64,000 nucleotides of DNA from Leptospira sp. 96542 (GTDB taxonomy: Bacteria > Spirochaetota > Leptospiria > Leptospirales > Leptospiraceae). A program made the position numbers and the translations under genes. The notes under the pieces were generated by a model. It was not told the origin of the DNA. It was given only the letters and a program-made list of their open reading frames with translations, and searched no databases. The stretch spans positions 62,001-126,000 of the forward strand of contig JARJFC010000004.1 of assembly GCA_029310945.1 (NCBI GenBank), read 5' to 3'. Position 1 is the first letter of the stretch. Each line of letters opens with the position of its first letter. Of this stretch, positions 39,677 through 49,535 are shown piece after piece.

Positions 39677-40342
39677 ATGAAGAATAAATTAGGATTTTTA
39701 CCTTTTAAAACCACTTTCTTTTTTTTGTTATTGTTTTATTTCGGATGTTCTTTTGCAAAGAGCCAACAACAAAATTCTGAGAAATTAAATCTCATTCCAG
39801 AACAAGGCAAACAGTTTGCTGCTTTTGCGGAAGGCTGTTTTTGGTGTTCAGAACATATTTTTGAATCTATACCTGGCGTAGAAGAGGTTATCTCTGGTTA
39901 TGCGGGCGGTCACACAAATAACCCTACATATGAATCGGTCAATACAGAAACAACAGGCCACGCAGAAACAGTTTTAGTCTCCTACGACCCGACGAAAATT
40001 TCTTATAAAGAATTGTGTCGGGTTTTCTTCCTTTCACACGATCCAACGACCTTCGAAAGGCAAGGCCCTGATGTGGGAAACTCATACCGATCGATTTTGT
40101 TTTATCAAACAGAAAAGGAAAAACAAATTGCTGAATCGGTCTTGAATGAAATCAAAAAATCAAATGTTTGGAAAAATCCAATTGTAACGGAAATCACTGA
40201 ACTCAAAGCCTTTTACAAAGCAGAAGATTACCACCAGAATTTTATCAAAAATAACCCAAAACAAACGTACGTTGTGAACGTATCGATACCTAGGTTTGAA
40301 GAATTTAAAATTAGGTATGAAAATTATAAATTTAAAAAGTAG
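39677..40342 (+). CDS. msrA: Exported peptide methionine sulfoxide reductase MsrA
   Basis: 221 residues. Reduces the S-epimer of methionine sulfoxide. The catalytic GCFWCSEHIFESIPG is near residue 52, then GYAGGHTNNPTYE and GHAETVLVSYDP, all family signatures. The N-terminal 30 residues are a hydrophobic signal, FFLLLFYFGCSF, with a lipobox Cys near 24, so it is likely an envelope-localised, lipidated form that repairs oxidised exported proteins; cytosolic MsrA lacks this. An AAGGA site lies 10 bases before the ATG. Confidence 0.92.
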   Translation: MKNKLGFLPFKTTFFFLLLFYFGCSFAKSQQQNSEKLNLIPEQGKQFAAFAEGCFWCSEHIFESIPGVEEVISGYAGGHTNNPTYESVNTETTGHAETVLVSYDPTKISYKELCRVFFLSHDPTTFERQGPDVGNSYRSILFYQTEKEKQIAESVLNEIKKSNVWKNPIVTEITELKAFYKAEDYHQNFIKNNPKQTYVVNVSIPRFEEFKIRYENYKFKK

Positions 40343-40363
40343 ATTAAAATAATCATTAGAACT

Positions 40364-41884
40364 TCAATCAAATTTAAACTTTTCGTGCATTTTGATTCGA
40401 AAGGAATCAAACTCAGATTTGCTGTTAAATTTGCAAAGTTTTAAAATCTCCTCTGGAATTTCGGATGATTTTGCTTCTTTATGATTAATAGCGATCATCA
40501 TATCTCCCAAATAAATTGGAAATATAATATCATGATAAACTTCATCAGATGAAAGCGGTTTATGATGATATTCCATACCTTTGATATAAAGAATAGGAAA
40601 ATTCCATTTTTCGGCAACCATCGCACCCAACTTACTATGCGTGATTCCAATTGCAGATTCTTCCATAGAAATTGAAGAGGCGATTTCTTTTGAATTGGAA
40701 TAATTTCTAATTTTTGACATATGATTGGGATCAAACGACAATAATAAAATTTCGCCAATATCATGTAACAAAGAAGAGGCAATTAAATTGCTGATATTAT
40801 TTTTGTTCATACCCATTCTTTCGCCAATCATCTTACAATAAAATGCACATTCATTTGATTTCTCCCAAATGGACAAAAATGCGGGGAACTTATCTTCTAG
40901 CAACTGTTTTGTGCCAAGGCTATAGAGCAAGTTTTGTAATTCTTTCAGACCAATAAGTTGGATGGCTCGATCTAAACTTTCAACTCGGCCTCCCCTTCTA
41001 AACGCAGCCGAGTTTGAAAGTTTTAGTATATTCGCAGAAAGCGAAACGTCTTTTTTGATCATCTCAGCAATTTGAGTTATGCTTGAATTTGGTTTGTCGA
41101 TTGCAGTTTGGATATCTTGTATTGTTTTTGGGAAGGTTGGTAAATTATCAATTTCAGCAACTATTTTATCAATTTTCTCAACATGAACATTCGTTTTGGC
41201 TATATTCGCAGGCACATCTATCATAAACACGGTTTTGTTTTCGCCTGTCTCAAATTTAAACGCAGAATCACCCAAACCATCATTTTTCAACATCATTAAC
41301 GTCATAATGAGGCCAAGGCCTGCCCCTTCTTCCTCACTAGACAAATCAGCAAACGCCTCAGCTAAGTCATTATAGGTTTTTGCCTTATCGATTCTTTTAG
41401 TTATACGGACGATTTCCTCGTCTGTGAGTTGGACATTATTCATGATACGAATTCGCATTAAATTTTTATTATGAATGAAAGAAACAAAAACCCCAAAATT
41501 ATGTTTATGTAAGGACTCTTCAATTTCGTCCCTATTGTCTAAGTAAGTTTTTTTAAACTCAGACATTTCTGTCACATATTGATTGTTATCGTATATATTA
41601 CTTGCTCTGTTTTTGAAAAAAACCCTTTTAGCATTGGCTTTGATCGCATTTGTAATTGTTTCTTTTAAAGCTGCGAAGACAGATTCTCTAACAAAGATTA
41701 AATCCATTTGTAATAAAAATCGATCTAATACTTGAAAGATAGTATTTTCGACATTATCTGTGATCTGGAAAAACTTAAAATGAAATGGGGCATTTTCCTC
41801 TATGGGATGATTCAAATCTAAAATATTAGTATGTAATCCTAACGCTTCTCTATATTCTAACGTAACTCCCTTCGCAGCAGCCAT
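40364..41884 (-). CDS. HATPase-like domain fused to HDOD domain
   Basis: 506 residues. The first 225 residues resemble a GHKL ATPase of the anti-sigma/HATPase type: N box AALKETITNAIKANAKRV near residue 65 and G box SSEEEGAGLGLIMTLMML near 185. Residues about 240-440 are an HDOD domain (EIDNLPTFPKTIQDIQTAI, SSLLHDIGEILLLSF, GAMVAEKWNFP). HDOD proteins lack the nuclease metal site and act as signalling scaffolds. There is no His-kinase acceptor helix or receiver. The promoter must lie in the 230-base gap upstream, which holds no gene. AAGGGGAAGT precedes the ATG. Confidence 0.82.
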   Translation of the reverse strand: MAAAKGVTLEYREALGLHTNILDLNHPIEENAPFHFKFFQITDNVENTIFQVLDRFLLQMDLIFVRESVFAALKETITNAIKANAKRVFFKNRASNIYDNNQYVTEMSEFKKTYLDNRDEIEESLHKHNFGVFVSFIHNKNLMRIRIMNNVQLTDEEIVRITKRIDKAKTYNDLAEAFADLSSEEEGAGLGLIMTLMMLKNDGLGDSAFKFETGENKTVFMIDVPANIAKTNVHVEKIDKIVAEIDNLPTFPKTIQDIQTAIDKPNSSITQIAEMIKKDVSLSANILKLSNSAAFRRGGRVESLDRAIQLIGLKELQNLLYSLGTKQLLEDKFPAFLSIWEKSNECAFYCKMIGERMGMNKNNISNLIASSLLHDIGEILLLSFDPNHMSKIRNYSNSKEIASSISMEESAIGITHSKLGAMVAEKWNFPILYIKGMEYHHKPLSSDEVYHDIIFPIYLGDMMIAINHKEAKSSEIPEEILKLCKFNSKSEFDSFRIKMHEKFKFD

Positions 41885-42114
41885 ACTTCCCCTTAAGATC
41901 AGAACATAGGGATTTATCCCAACACTCTATATCTAATATCTATGATTGGTGACCATATAAGATTTATTTAGGTCAGAATCAATACTATAATATAAAGACG
42001 AAAGAATCTCGGATTTCACACAAGAGTGTGTACCAAATGATATAAAATTTGAAAAAAGTTCCTTTCGTTTTTAGCGAAGAACATAAGTGTAATAAGCAAA
42101 TTTCGCTACAAGTT

Positions 42115-42735
42115 TCAATCGGGAAACCGAATCTTTGGTAAACTCAAGTTATAACGAACCGCTACAATTCGTATCAAAACAACAACGATTGCCGAGATAA
42201 ATAAATTAATATCTTTATCTAACAGTAGTTTATCGAGAAAAATATAAAGAATAGATCCAGCCAAACATGCAGTCGCATAAATTTCCTTTCTAAAAATGAA
42301 CGGGACTTGGTTCATCAAAGTATCACGTATCACTCCGCCAAAGATCGCTGAGATCATACCAAGTATCGCAGATGCAAATAAATTTACCCCATGATCCAAA
42401 GCTATTCTTGTTCCAAGTACAGTATAAATCCCAATGCCAAGTGTGTCGAAAAGGAAGAGCTCTGCCCGCATCTTAGCTAAAAATTTAGGGAAGAGTAAAA
42501 TGGACAAAAATCCTAAAAAAATTGCCCAAAGAATATTCTCATCCCGAACCCAGGAAACAGGGTAATTACCAAGTGTCATATCGCGTAAAGTCCCCCCACC
42601 AATGGCCGTAATAAAGCCTGTAAAAAATACGCTGAATACATCGTGGTGGTGGTCTTTATGTTCCGTTGCAGCCAATGCACCCGATATAGCAAAAACCATT
42701 ATACCCGCAAGCCCAATGTAGTAAGAAATATCCAT
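42115..42735 (-). CDS. TRIC/UPF0126 (YicG-like) membrane channel
   Basis: 206 residues, about six or seven membrane helices arranged as two repeats. Each repeat has the family Gly-rich signature: GGGTLRDMTLG near residue 47 and GGVIRDTLMN near residue 136. Prokaryotic members are trimeric cation channels in the inner membrane. The start ATG at 42735 is divergent from the beta-helix lipoprotein gene across 84 bases. Confidence 0.88.
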   Translation of the reverse strand: MDISYYIGLAGIMVFAISGALAATEHKDHHHDVFSVFFTGFITAIGGGTLRDMTLGNYPVSWVRDENILWAIFLGFLSILLFPKFLAKMRAELFLFDTLGIGIYTVLGTRIALDHGVNLFASAILGMISAIFGGVIRDTLMNQVPFIFRKEIYATACLAGSILYIFLDKLLLDKDINLFISAIVVVLIRIVAVRYNLSLPKIRFPD

Positions 42736-42819
42736 TTAAAATAAAATTTGTCATAAGATATTCTTTTTGAAATAAAATGACAAATTTCCCTCACTTAGAT
42801 GTTATGCTAAATAGACGGA

Positions 42820-45800
42820 ATGAAAATTCAACAAACTCTCATTCGAATCTTAACACTAAGTCTAATTCTTTTTTTGTACGCTTGTATACCGAGTTTACAA
42901 AAATCTGTATTGGATAGTTTGAGCCTATTACTTGGACTGCGATCCTTCTCAAGTTCCGACTATAAAATTTATGTCACAACCAACGGATTGGTGGGTTCTG
43001 GTTTGAAACTCAGTTTAAATTCTGGGGAAGAAGAATTGAGTGTCATATCCAATGGAGAATCTTCATTTACAAAGGGATTCAGAGCTGGGAGTAATTTTGA
43101 AATTTCGATCAAAGAGCAGCCCTCATCTCCCAACCAAGTTTGTAATGTGAGTGGTGGCTTAGGAGTTGTCGGATTTGGTGACATTAAATCCATTTTAGTC
43201 AACTGTGATTCAGCTACCTACGCCCTCTCTGGAACCATCACTGGTTTAGATGGAATCACAGGTTTAACTCTGCAAAATACTCAGGATGGTAACACATTGA
43301 ATATTGCAGTGTCTTCTGGTACTTTTTCTTTCACTCAAACATACCCAGAAGGTACCAATTATAATGTTGTAGTCCAGTCACAACCAAACCATCCCCTGCA
43401 AGATTGTACTATTGCAAACGGAGGAGGTGCTTTTGGTTCCACGGATGTAACAGACATAAATATCACCTGCTCCACATTAGGTTACCCAATTGAGATAATA
43501 ACTTATGGCATAGCATCAGGAACTTTAACCATCCGTAATAATAACTCTGAAATTTTACCCATCTCTACCAATGGTACACAACGATTTACAACAAATGTTT
43601 TAACGAATGGTACGTATAACCTAAACATTGTTTCAGCACCAACTGGACATACATGTACACTATCTTCATCATCAGGAACCGTAACCGCCACGGTAACAAT
43701 TGTTGCAAATTGTTTCAGTGTACTCAGTGTAAATCCAATCATAGGTGGTGTGCTTAAAACCACTGAACCTATCAGAATTCAATTTTCGAGTGCTGTTAAT
43801 GTTGGAAGTTGTTTAGCATCTACTGGTGACTTAACAACTGTTTCCACTGCTCCACCTGATTACAGTTTGGCCACAACAACAATTACGAACGACACAATCC
43901 TTATCAGTCCTCCAGCCCTTGATTCTTGGGTTACTGGTTTTCGTAAGTTAATATTGGATTGCACAAGCAATGATGGAATGAATTTGGCTAGTGGAACGAT
44001 GACTTTGCCATTCACTGTTCCCTCGATTTTTGCCTATGTTTCACAAACAGGGAATGATGCAAACGATGGCCTTACAGTTCTCACACCCAAACGTTCAATC
44101 CAAGCAGGCATTGATGCTCTTAGCCCTTGCGTTGGCTTAGATTGTGCCGTACTTGTGACCACTGGTGCTTTTGACCCAGCCTCGAGTGGACCCTCCATTA
44201 TTATACGAAACGGGATTTCTGTTTTCGGAAGTTACTCGGCAGATTTTAATACTTGGTCACCAAACTCTCACACTTCCAATCTATTTATGGACACTCCAGA
44301 TGCGAGCTGCTTCAGTGCAACTCTCACCGCACCATGCGCATCCGTATCAGTCGGTTCAACGGTAACATCTAACACAACCATTGCGGGCTTTACCATTGAC
44401 TCTGGTGATAACCCTGCCATTCCTTATACAACAGGTGTTTTTATTGATGGAGCGAGTTTGGTACAACTAGTGAACAATATCATCAAAGGTGGGACAGGTG
44501 TGGATGGATCTGCCGGTGTATATTCAATTAACTCAAACATAACACTTTATAAAAATACCATCAGTGGGGGAAAATGCACCAATGCTGACTGTAATACTTC
44601 AGGAGTTTTATTATCGGGTACTTCCGTTGTGGCTCCGAGTATTTTGGAAAACGCAATGATAGGTGGGAGCTCTTCTGCTGGCACCTCACACTCAAGGGGT
44701 TTTCATTTCTCAGGAACCGGAACCTTAAACGCAAATAATTTTAAAGGGAATATCATTGCTGGCGGAGAAGCAACCGCAGAAAGTTTCGGGATAGACATAC
44801 TGCCTGCCACGACAGCAACGGGAAGTTTAGAATCCAATATAATTTCTGGTGGCAAAGCAGTAATGACTGCTGGGATACGCATCCAACCTACAGTGGCAAT
44901 GAACATTGGTTCATCAACAAACGGGAACATCATTAACGCAGGTGAGGCTGTCAGTAGCTCTTATGGGATAGTTTCAACCGCTGGTCTTCTTATCACACGC
45001 AATATAATCAAAATGGGAACAAACAATAACGCTTCAGGTTCGACAGAGTCTGCAGGCGTTAAAATTGCAAGTGCAGGCCAGGCCATCACAATCGTCGGTA
45101 ATAGCATTTATGGTGGGGACACCGCAAGCACGGTATCTTTTTCTACATTGACAGGCTTAGATCTTGCATCTCCGATTGCTGCGTCGAACATTTCATTTAA
45201 TTCCATTCGTTTAGGGAGTGCGACTGGGTTTACTGGAACTTCCAGTGTCACAAAAGGCATAAACGTATCGTTTGGAGCCGCTTTTACAATTTCTAATAAT
45301 TGGATCCAAGGCGGAACCAGTTCCGCTTGGGCAAGAGGTGTAGAAATCAATAATATATTCAGCAATTTACGTTTCACTCACAACACAATTAGCAGTGGGA
45401 GCGGTGGAACTGCGAACCAAACACATGTTCTATCAATTAACAATACTTCTACCAATATAAACATTCAAAACAATGTATTTTTATTAAATGATGACACTGG
45501 ATCCAACACTTGTATCTCAAATTCTGGCGGTGGTATCCAATCGAATATTCGATTCAATAACTTCTTCCATTGTACGAACATGATACGAAATGGTGTAGTC
45601 TATTTGGATACATTATGCCCAGGTGGTGTGCCTGGTAATTTAACTTGTGCTTCACTACTAGGAGTAGCAGCTAACTTTGGTTCGAACATCAACTTAGATC
45701 CAAACTTTATCTCAAATTTCGGATTACCACCAGCAACCGAACCAAATTACACACCAACGACTGCTTCCCCATGCCTCATGACAAACCATGCCAATGTAAT

Positions 45801-45897
45801 CGAGCCAAATAGTTATAATGGTGTGGGCACAAGGCCAGGAACCAATGCAGGTGTGAGCATGGGGGCTCTGGAATACGACGGGGTTTGTGCGCCTTAA
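42820..45897 (+). CDS. Large beta-helix surface lipoprotein
   Basis: 1025 residues. The signal ends with a Cys at residue 22 (LILFLYAC). Three similar domains of about 80 residues follow (about 45-130, 131-215, 216-300), each ending in a Cys-containing strand such as DVTDINITC, then a Big-5-like Ig region (about 300-400) and, from about 405, a long right-handed parallel beta-helix with ISGGKC and NIIKGGT-like turns. The end NAGVSMGALEYDG matches the tail of choice-of-anchor Q-type proteins. A surface adhesin or polysaccharide-binding role is possible but not shown. Confidence 0.75.
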   Translation: MKIQQTLIRILTLSLILFLYACIPSLQKSVLDSLSLLLGLRSFSSSDYKIYVTTNGLVGSGLKLSLNSGEEELSVISNGESSFTKGFRAGSNFEISIKEQPSSPNQVCNVSGGLGVVGFGDIKSILVNCDSATYALSGTITGLDGITGLTLQNTQDGNTLNIAVSSGTFSFTQTYPEGTNYNVVVQSQPNHPLQDCTIANGGGAFGSTDVTDINITCSTLGYPIEIITYGIASGTLTIRNNNSEILPISTNGTQRFTTNVLTNGTYNLNIVSAPTGHTCTLSSSSGTVTATVTIVANCFSVLSVNPIIGGVLKTTEPIRIQFSSAVNVGSCLASTGDLTTVSTAPPDYSLATTTITNDTILISPPALDSWVTGFRKLILDCTSNDGMNLASGTMTLPFTVPSIFAYVSQTGNDANDGLTVLTPKRSIQAGIDALSPCVGLDCAVLVTTGAFDPASSGPSIIIRNGISVFGSYSADFNTWSPNSHTSNLFMDTPDASCFSATLTAPCASVSVGSTVTSNTTIAGFTIDSGDNPAIPYTTGVFIDGASLVQLVNNIIKGGTGVDGSAGVYSINSNITLYKNTISGGKCTNADCNTSGVLLSGTSVVAPSILENAMIGGSSSAGTSHSRGFHFSGTGTLNANNFKGNIIAGGEATAESFGIDILPATTATGSLESNIISGGKAVMTAGIRIQPTVAMNIGSSTNGNIINAGEAVSSSYGIVSTAGLLITRNIIKMGTNNNASGSTESAGVKIASAGQAITIVGNSIYGGDTASTVSFSTLTGLDLASPIAASNISFNSIRLGSATGFTGTSSVTKGINVSFGAAFTISNNWIQGGTSSAWARGVEINNIFSNLRFTHNTISSGSGGTANQTHVLSINNTSTNINIQNNVFLLNDDTGSNTCISNSGGGIQSNIRFNNFFHCTNMIRNGVVYLDTLCPGGVPGNLTCASLLGVAANFGSNINLDPNFISNFGLPPATEPNYTPTTASPCLMTNHANVIEPNSYNGVGTRPGTNAGVSMGALEYDGVCAP

Positions 45898-45899
45898 AT

Positions 45900-46943
45900 T
45901 TATTTTAGATCTAAAACTCCAAGCCGCGTATTGTATAAACTACCAATGTACAACTTACCGTTCTTCTCTATTGCTGATGTAATTTCCTTTAAATGTTTAC
46001 CTTTTGGATCTTGGTAAGTGTTGATAATATTACCTTTCCCATCTAACTTCATTACATACCCATAAGGTTCGGGTTTTGGCCATAAAAACTTAGGCAACAT
46101 CGAGGTGAGTTTTTTCAAAAATGGAGATGGATGCATCCCATCCATCCGGTCATTTCGTACGGTAAACAAAGCAACCCAAAAATCTCCGTTTTCATTTCGC
46201 GTAAGATTATCGGGGAACCCAGGTAAATTGTCTATAAAAACTTCACGTTGTCCTTTTTTAGATCCTTTTAACCAAAACTTAGTGATTCGATACCTATATG
46301 TTTCGTTGATCAAAATAAAATCTTCCGTTTTTGAAAGAGCAATGCCATTGGCAAAATACAAACCATCCAAGAGTAGCTCAGTTTTTTTCAGTTTTGGATC
46401 ATAAACAAACAATCGGCCATAAGGTCTCGATTCCAAAAGATCATAAAGATATTCCTTCTGTTCGTAGATACTTGCATCCGAAAAATATATTTTTCCATCT
46501 TTTGCAATGTCTATATCGTCTGTGAACTTCAAAGGTTTGGATTCAAAATGATTCACTAATAAAGAAAGATTTCCCTTTGTATCAAGAGACAAAAGCCCTT
46601 TATAAGCATCAGCGATGATGAGGTTACCACTACTATCTAATTGAACCCCCAGTGGTCTCCCGCCTGTGTTTGTTAGAATAGTAATGTCTTCGTTTGGCGA
46701 GATTTTTAAGATATTACCGTCTTTATCTCCACCATAGATATTGCCCAATATGTCTACATCTAAGGATTCCAACCCAAAAACTTTACCAACAACCAATAAT
46801 TTTGCATCTCGCAATTTTGTATTGGGTTCAAAATGTCCGATGAGTGCTGGCTTTGGAGGTGGTTCATAAGCAACAGGATCAAAACTTTTACAAGTTATTA
46901 AAAATAAAATAAAAACCAATGAAAGATATTTAAACCACATCAT
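45900..46943 (-). CDS. SMP-30/strictosidine-synthase-like lipoprotein
   Basis: 347 residues from ATG-ATG at 46943 with an AGGAG site 7 bases before it; a longer frame starting at 46991 lies inside the preceding acyltransferase gene. The signal VFILFLITC has a lipobox Cys. The body is a six-bladed beta-propeller with the family's repeating DGKIYFSDAS, GLYFANGIALSKTEDF and FPDNLTRNENGDFWVALF motifs, close to the strictosidine-synthase/APMAP group of hydrolases. Substrate unknown. It overlaps the acyltransferase gene by 14 bases. Confidence 0.82.
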   Translation of the reverse strand: MMWFKYLSLVFILFLITCKSFDPVAYEPPPKPALIGHFEPNTKLRDAKLLVVGKVFGLESLDVDILGNIYGGDKDGNILKISPNEDITILTNTGGRPLGVQLDSSGNLIIADAYKGLLSLDTKGNLSLLVNHFESKPLKFTDDIDIAKDGKIYFSDASIYEQKEYLYDLLESRPYGRLFVYDPKLKKTELLLDGLYFANGIALSKTEDFILINETYRYRITKFWLKGSKKGQREVFIDNLPGFPDNLTRNENGDFWVALFTVRNDRMDGMHPSPFLKKLTSMLPKFLWPKPEPYGYVMKLDGKGNIINTYQDPKGKHLKEITSAIEKNGKLYIGSLYNTRLGVLDLK

Positions 46944-47814
46944 TTTGTTTCTCCTGTTCCAAGATAGAATCTTTAAATTTCCAACGTTCATCTACCCAAC
47001 GTTTCATATTCTTTGACATAGGTGCAAACTGTTCACTTTGTTCGAAAGGAACTGAATCAATAGGAATGTAGTGTAAATATACCTTCAATTTACGGATTTT
47101 TCCACTCATTAATTCTAAAAAACTAGAATTTTCTTTTGGATAAACAATTGTTAAATCAATAAAACCATCCAACTCTTTATGCAAAGCTGTTGTTACAACA
47201 GAAATCCCTCCACTGTGCGGACGCAGAAGATGTTTATAAGGATTTTTTTTAATGAGTTTTTGAATTCTCTCAGGAGTTCGCCTATGACCTTCCAAAAAAT
47301 TCAATATCGAAAACGGCTTTCCGATGTATTTTCTACAAACGGATCTGACATTTTCCAAATCTCTATTTGCAAGTTCTGGATTCTTTTTTAACTCCTCTTT
47401 CTTACTCCGTTTAACAAAAGGAAAATCCAAAGCAGACCAAGCTTGCCCAAGTATCGGGACATATTTTAAAGAATCTTTAATAAAAAACCTGATAAAAGGA
47501 ATTTTTCGATTTAAAATTGATTGGATGATATAAATATCGCTCCAAGATTGATGATTAGAGATTATCAAATAACTTCCATTATATCTTAGTTTATCTAAAT
47601 CTGAGCTTATGATCTCAAATTTAACTCCGTATAAAAACTTAGAAATTCTGTAGTTATTTTCAATCCATATCTCCCCTATTTTAACCAAAAAACTATCGGC
47701 TTTTCTTCTAATAGAGTTTTTAAAAATAAGTTTTATAAAATAGATTGGATATACAACTGGTATGAGCCAAACTAAATTCAAAATAAATAATATATATGCA
47801 AGTATTAATCCCAT
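46930..47814 (-). CDS. PlsC-type acyltransferase
   Basis: 294 residues with an N-terminal membrane helix. The acyltransferase motif I NHQSWSD is near residue 85, the FVKRSKKE block near residue 134, and the FLEGHRRTP motif III near residue 178, which resembles the YihG-type group more than true PlsC. It likely transfers acyl chains to a lysolipid on the inner membrane. In a run with CNB-phosphatase, cupin and SDR genes, so it may modify a lipid in that context. Confidence 0.85.
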   Translation of the reverse strand: MGLILAYILFILNLVWLIPVVYPIYFIKLIFKNSIRRKADSFLVKIGEIWIENNYRISKFLYGVKFEIISSDLDKLRYNGSYLIISNHQSWSDIYIIQSILNRKIPFIRFFIKDSLKYVPILGQAWSALDFPFVKRSKKEELKKNPELANRDLENVRSVCRKYIGKPFSILNFLEGHRRTPERIQKLIKKNPYKHLLRPHSGGISVVTTALHKELDGFIDLTIVYPKENSSFLELMSGKIRKLKVYLHYIPIDSVPFEQSEQFAPMSKNMKRWVDERWKFKDSILEQEKQNDVV

Positions 47815-47821
47815 TTTTTCC

Positions 47822-49141
47822 TTAAATCATCCTTGTCCCTATTGCAAGTATAGTAACATCATCCATCATTGGTTGTTCTCCACGAAAATCATTAAAATCC
47901 TGCATCAATACTTCTAAAGAATCAGTTAATTTGATATTTTTTTCCATAATTTTCTCAAATGATAATAATAGACGTTTTTCACCTAAAAAGTCACCGTTAT
48001 TATTTTCTTGTTCTAAATACCCATCAGAAATCATATACAACTGATCACCTAACTGGAACGGCATTGAGTGAGTAAAATAATCAACCTCATGTTCTAAACC
48101 AAGCATTACACCCGACTCTGAAAGTGGTATTACCTTACCTTTTGATACCAAATAAGGTTCGTTATGCCCAGCGCACGAATATTTCAATTGTCCAATTCCA
48201 AGTTCTAAATCTATAACCACAGCAGTGAATTGATTTGCCTTCGTTCCATATCGATCAATGAACACCTTATTCAAAGAAGATAATACTTCTGATGGTGTTA
48301 TCATATCCATTTTTAAATGATCGTATTCAGCTTTGATTGCCATTGTTATCAGTGCAGCTTGCACTCCATGGCCAATTGCATCTGCCAAAAATAATCTGAT
48401 CTTATTTTTCTCTAACCTAACGACGTCAAATACGTCTCCACCAACTTCAGCCATTGGTTCAAACTTAGAACAAAAATCTAAATGAGCAATGGAACGTAAA
48501 TGTAAAGGTAAAATATTTCTTTGGATTGTTTTGGCGGTTTCCAAATCTTCTTGGATGGTTCTAAGCGATTGAACAAGTTTTGCGGTTCTTTCTTTTACAA
48601 TTTCTTCCAATGTTTCATTTTGTTTTTTTAATTCCTCCATGAGTCCAATGCGTATGATTTCATTTTTTTTTAATTCTTCTAAAACCTTAGCAAGTTCCTT
48701 ATTGGTTTGAATCAAATTTTGGTTTTTTTCAATGAGAACTTGGTTTTCCCTTTGTTCTGAACTACGAATCCTAGCAGTCAAAATTTTTAATAATGTGAAG
48801 GTCATTCCAGGATTGGTTTGAATGAGGTGATTAAAATTCTCCCTTGTTAATTCGAAGAGTGTTGTGCTCTGAACTGCAGTGATATTCACCGTTCTTGGAA
48901 AAGAATCGATTAGGGCAATTTCACCAAAATACTCGCCCGAGTTCAATAACCCTAACTCTAAAATTTCCTCTTTTGATTCGTCCAAATACTTCCAAACTCG
49001 AACGGAACCTTCTTTTATATAATAAAACGAATTTCCAAGCGAATATTGTTCAATAATCAATTGATCTTTTTGAAATTCAACTTGGTGCATTTTCTGCAAA
49101 AGGAATTTCCAATCCTCCGAATTTTCGTTTACACTACTCAT
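47822..49141 (-). CDS. cNMP-binding domain plus PP2C (SpoIIE-type) phosphatase
   Basis: 439 residues. A CNB domain at about 15-130 (GEYFGEIALIDSFPRTVNI), a coiled coil at about 135-205, and a SpoIIE/PP2C serine phosphatase at about 215-435 with the metal-binding Asp in AEVGGDVFDV and LADAIGHGVQAAL and the terminal QPMMDDVTILAIG. Such proteins dephosphorylate anti-sigma antagonists. The cyclic-nucleotide domain could tie it to the CHASE2 cyclase, which is inference. Confidence 0.9.
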   Translation of the reverse strand: MSSVNENSEDWKFLLQKMHQVEFQKDQLIIEQYSLGNSFYYIKEGSVRVWKYLDESKEEILELGLLNSGEYFGEIALIDSFPRTVNITAVQSTTLFELTRENFNHLIQTNPGMTFTLLKILTARIRSSEQRENQVLIEKNQNLIQTNKELAKVLEELKKNEIIRIGLMEELKKQNETLEEIVKERTAKLVQSLRTIQEDLETAKTIQRNILPLHLRSIAHLDFCSKFEPMAEVGGDVFDVVRLEKNKIRLFLADAIGHGVQAALITMAIKAEYDHLKMDMITPSEVLSSLNKVFIDRYGTKANQFTAVVIDLELGIGQLKYSCAGHNEPYLVSKGKVIPLSESGVMLGLEHEVDYFTHSMPFQLGDQLYMISDGYLEQENNNGDFLGEKRLLLSFEKIMEKNIKLTDSLEVLMQDFNDFRGEQPMMDDVTILAIGTRMI

Positions 49142-49163
49142 AAATAAATTAGAAATTCAGAAT

Positions 49164-49526
49164 TTACTCATCTTCCCTATTGACAGTTTCTAATTGAAAT
49201 GCAGGTTTACAAATAGCCCAATACTTTGCATCTTCATGGAAAGGGTTTGAATATTTAACGCGCGTTCCACTCTTAATCAACAAAGATTCACCTTCCGAAA
49301 TTACGATTACTTTTCCGTCCACTTCAACTTGTTTTTTGCCAGAAACCATAAGTGTCCATTCATCAAACATGGGGGTTTGGAATGGTTCTCCCCAACCAGG
49401 CGGCGCTTCCATATAAGCAACAGAAATTTCATGGTTGCCTGTAGAAGGAATTCCAAAATGTTCTTGGATGGTTTTACCACCAGGCACTGGAATCGAAATT
49501 GGTTTTGTTTGGTGGATATAACCCAT
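49164..49526 (-). CDS. Cupin-domain protein
   Basis: 120 residues, a single beta-barrel cupin. The motifs look like EutQ/cupin_2: FDEWTLMVSGKKQVEVDGK, then EGESLLIKSGTRVKYSN. The usual two-His metal site is not obvious (no HxH in motif 1), so it may be metal-free. It lies between the CNB-phosphatase and the SDR gene with gaps of 22 and 9 bases. Confidence 0.78.
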   Translation of the reverse strand: MGYIHQTKPISIPVPGGKTIQEHFGIPSTGNHEISVAYMEAPPGWGEPFQTPMFDEWTLMVSGKKQVEVDGKVIVISEGESLLIKSGTRVKYSNPFHEDAKYWAICKPAFQLETVNREDE

Positions 49527-49535
49527 AAGTTTAAA

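Noticed and set aside
42018..42033. Small stem CACAC-AAGA-GTGTG in the 230-base gap upstream of the HDOD gene
   Set aside because: Five-base stem without a T-run; too weak to call a terminator or operator.
45903..45916. A 14-base perfect palindrome at the convergent ends of the beta-helix and SMP-30-like genes
   Set aside because: There is no loop, the bases are AT-rich and lie in codons of the minus gene; chance is a sufficient explanation.
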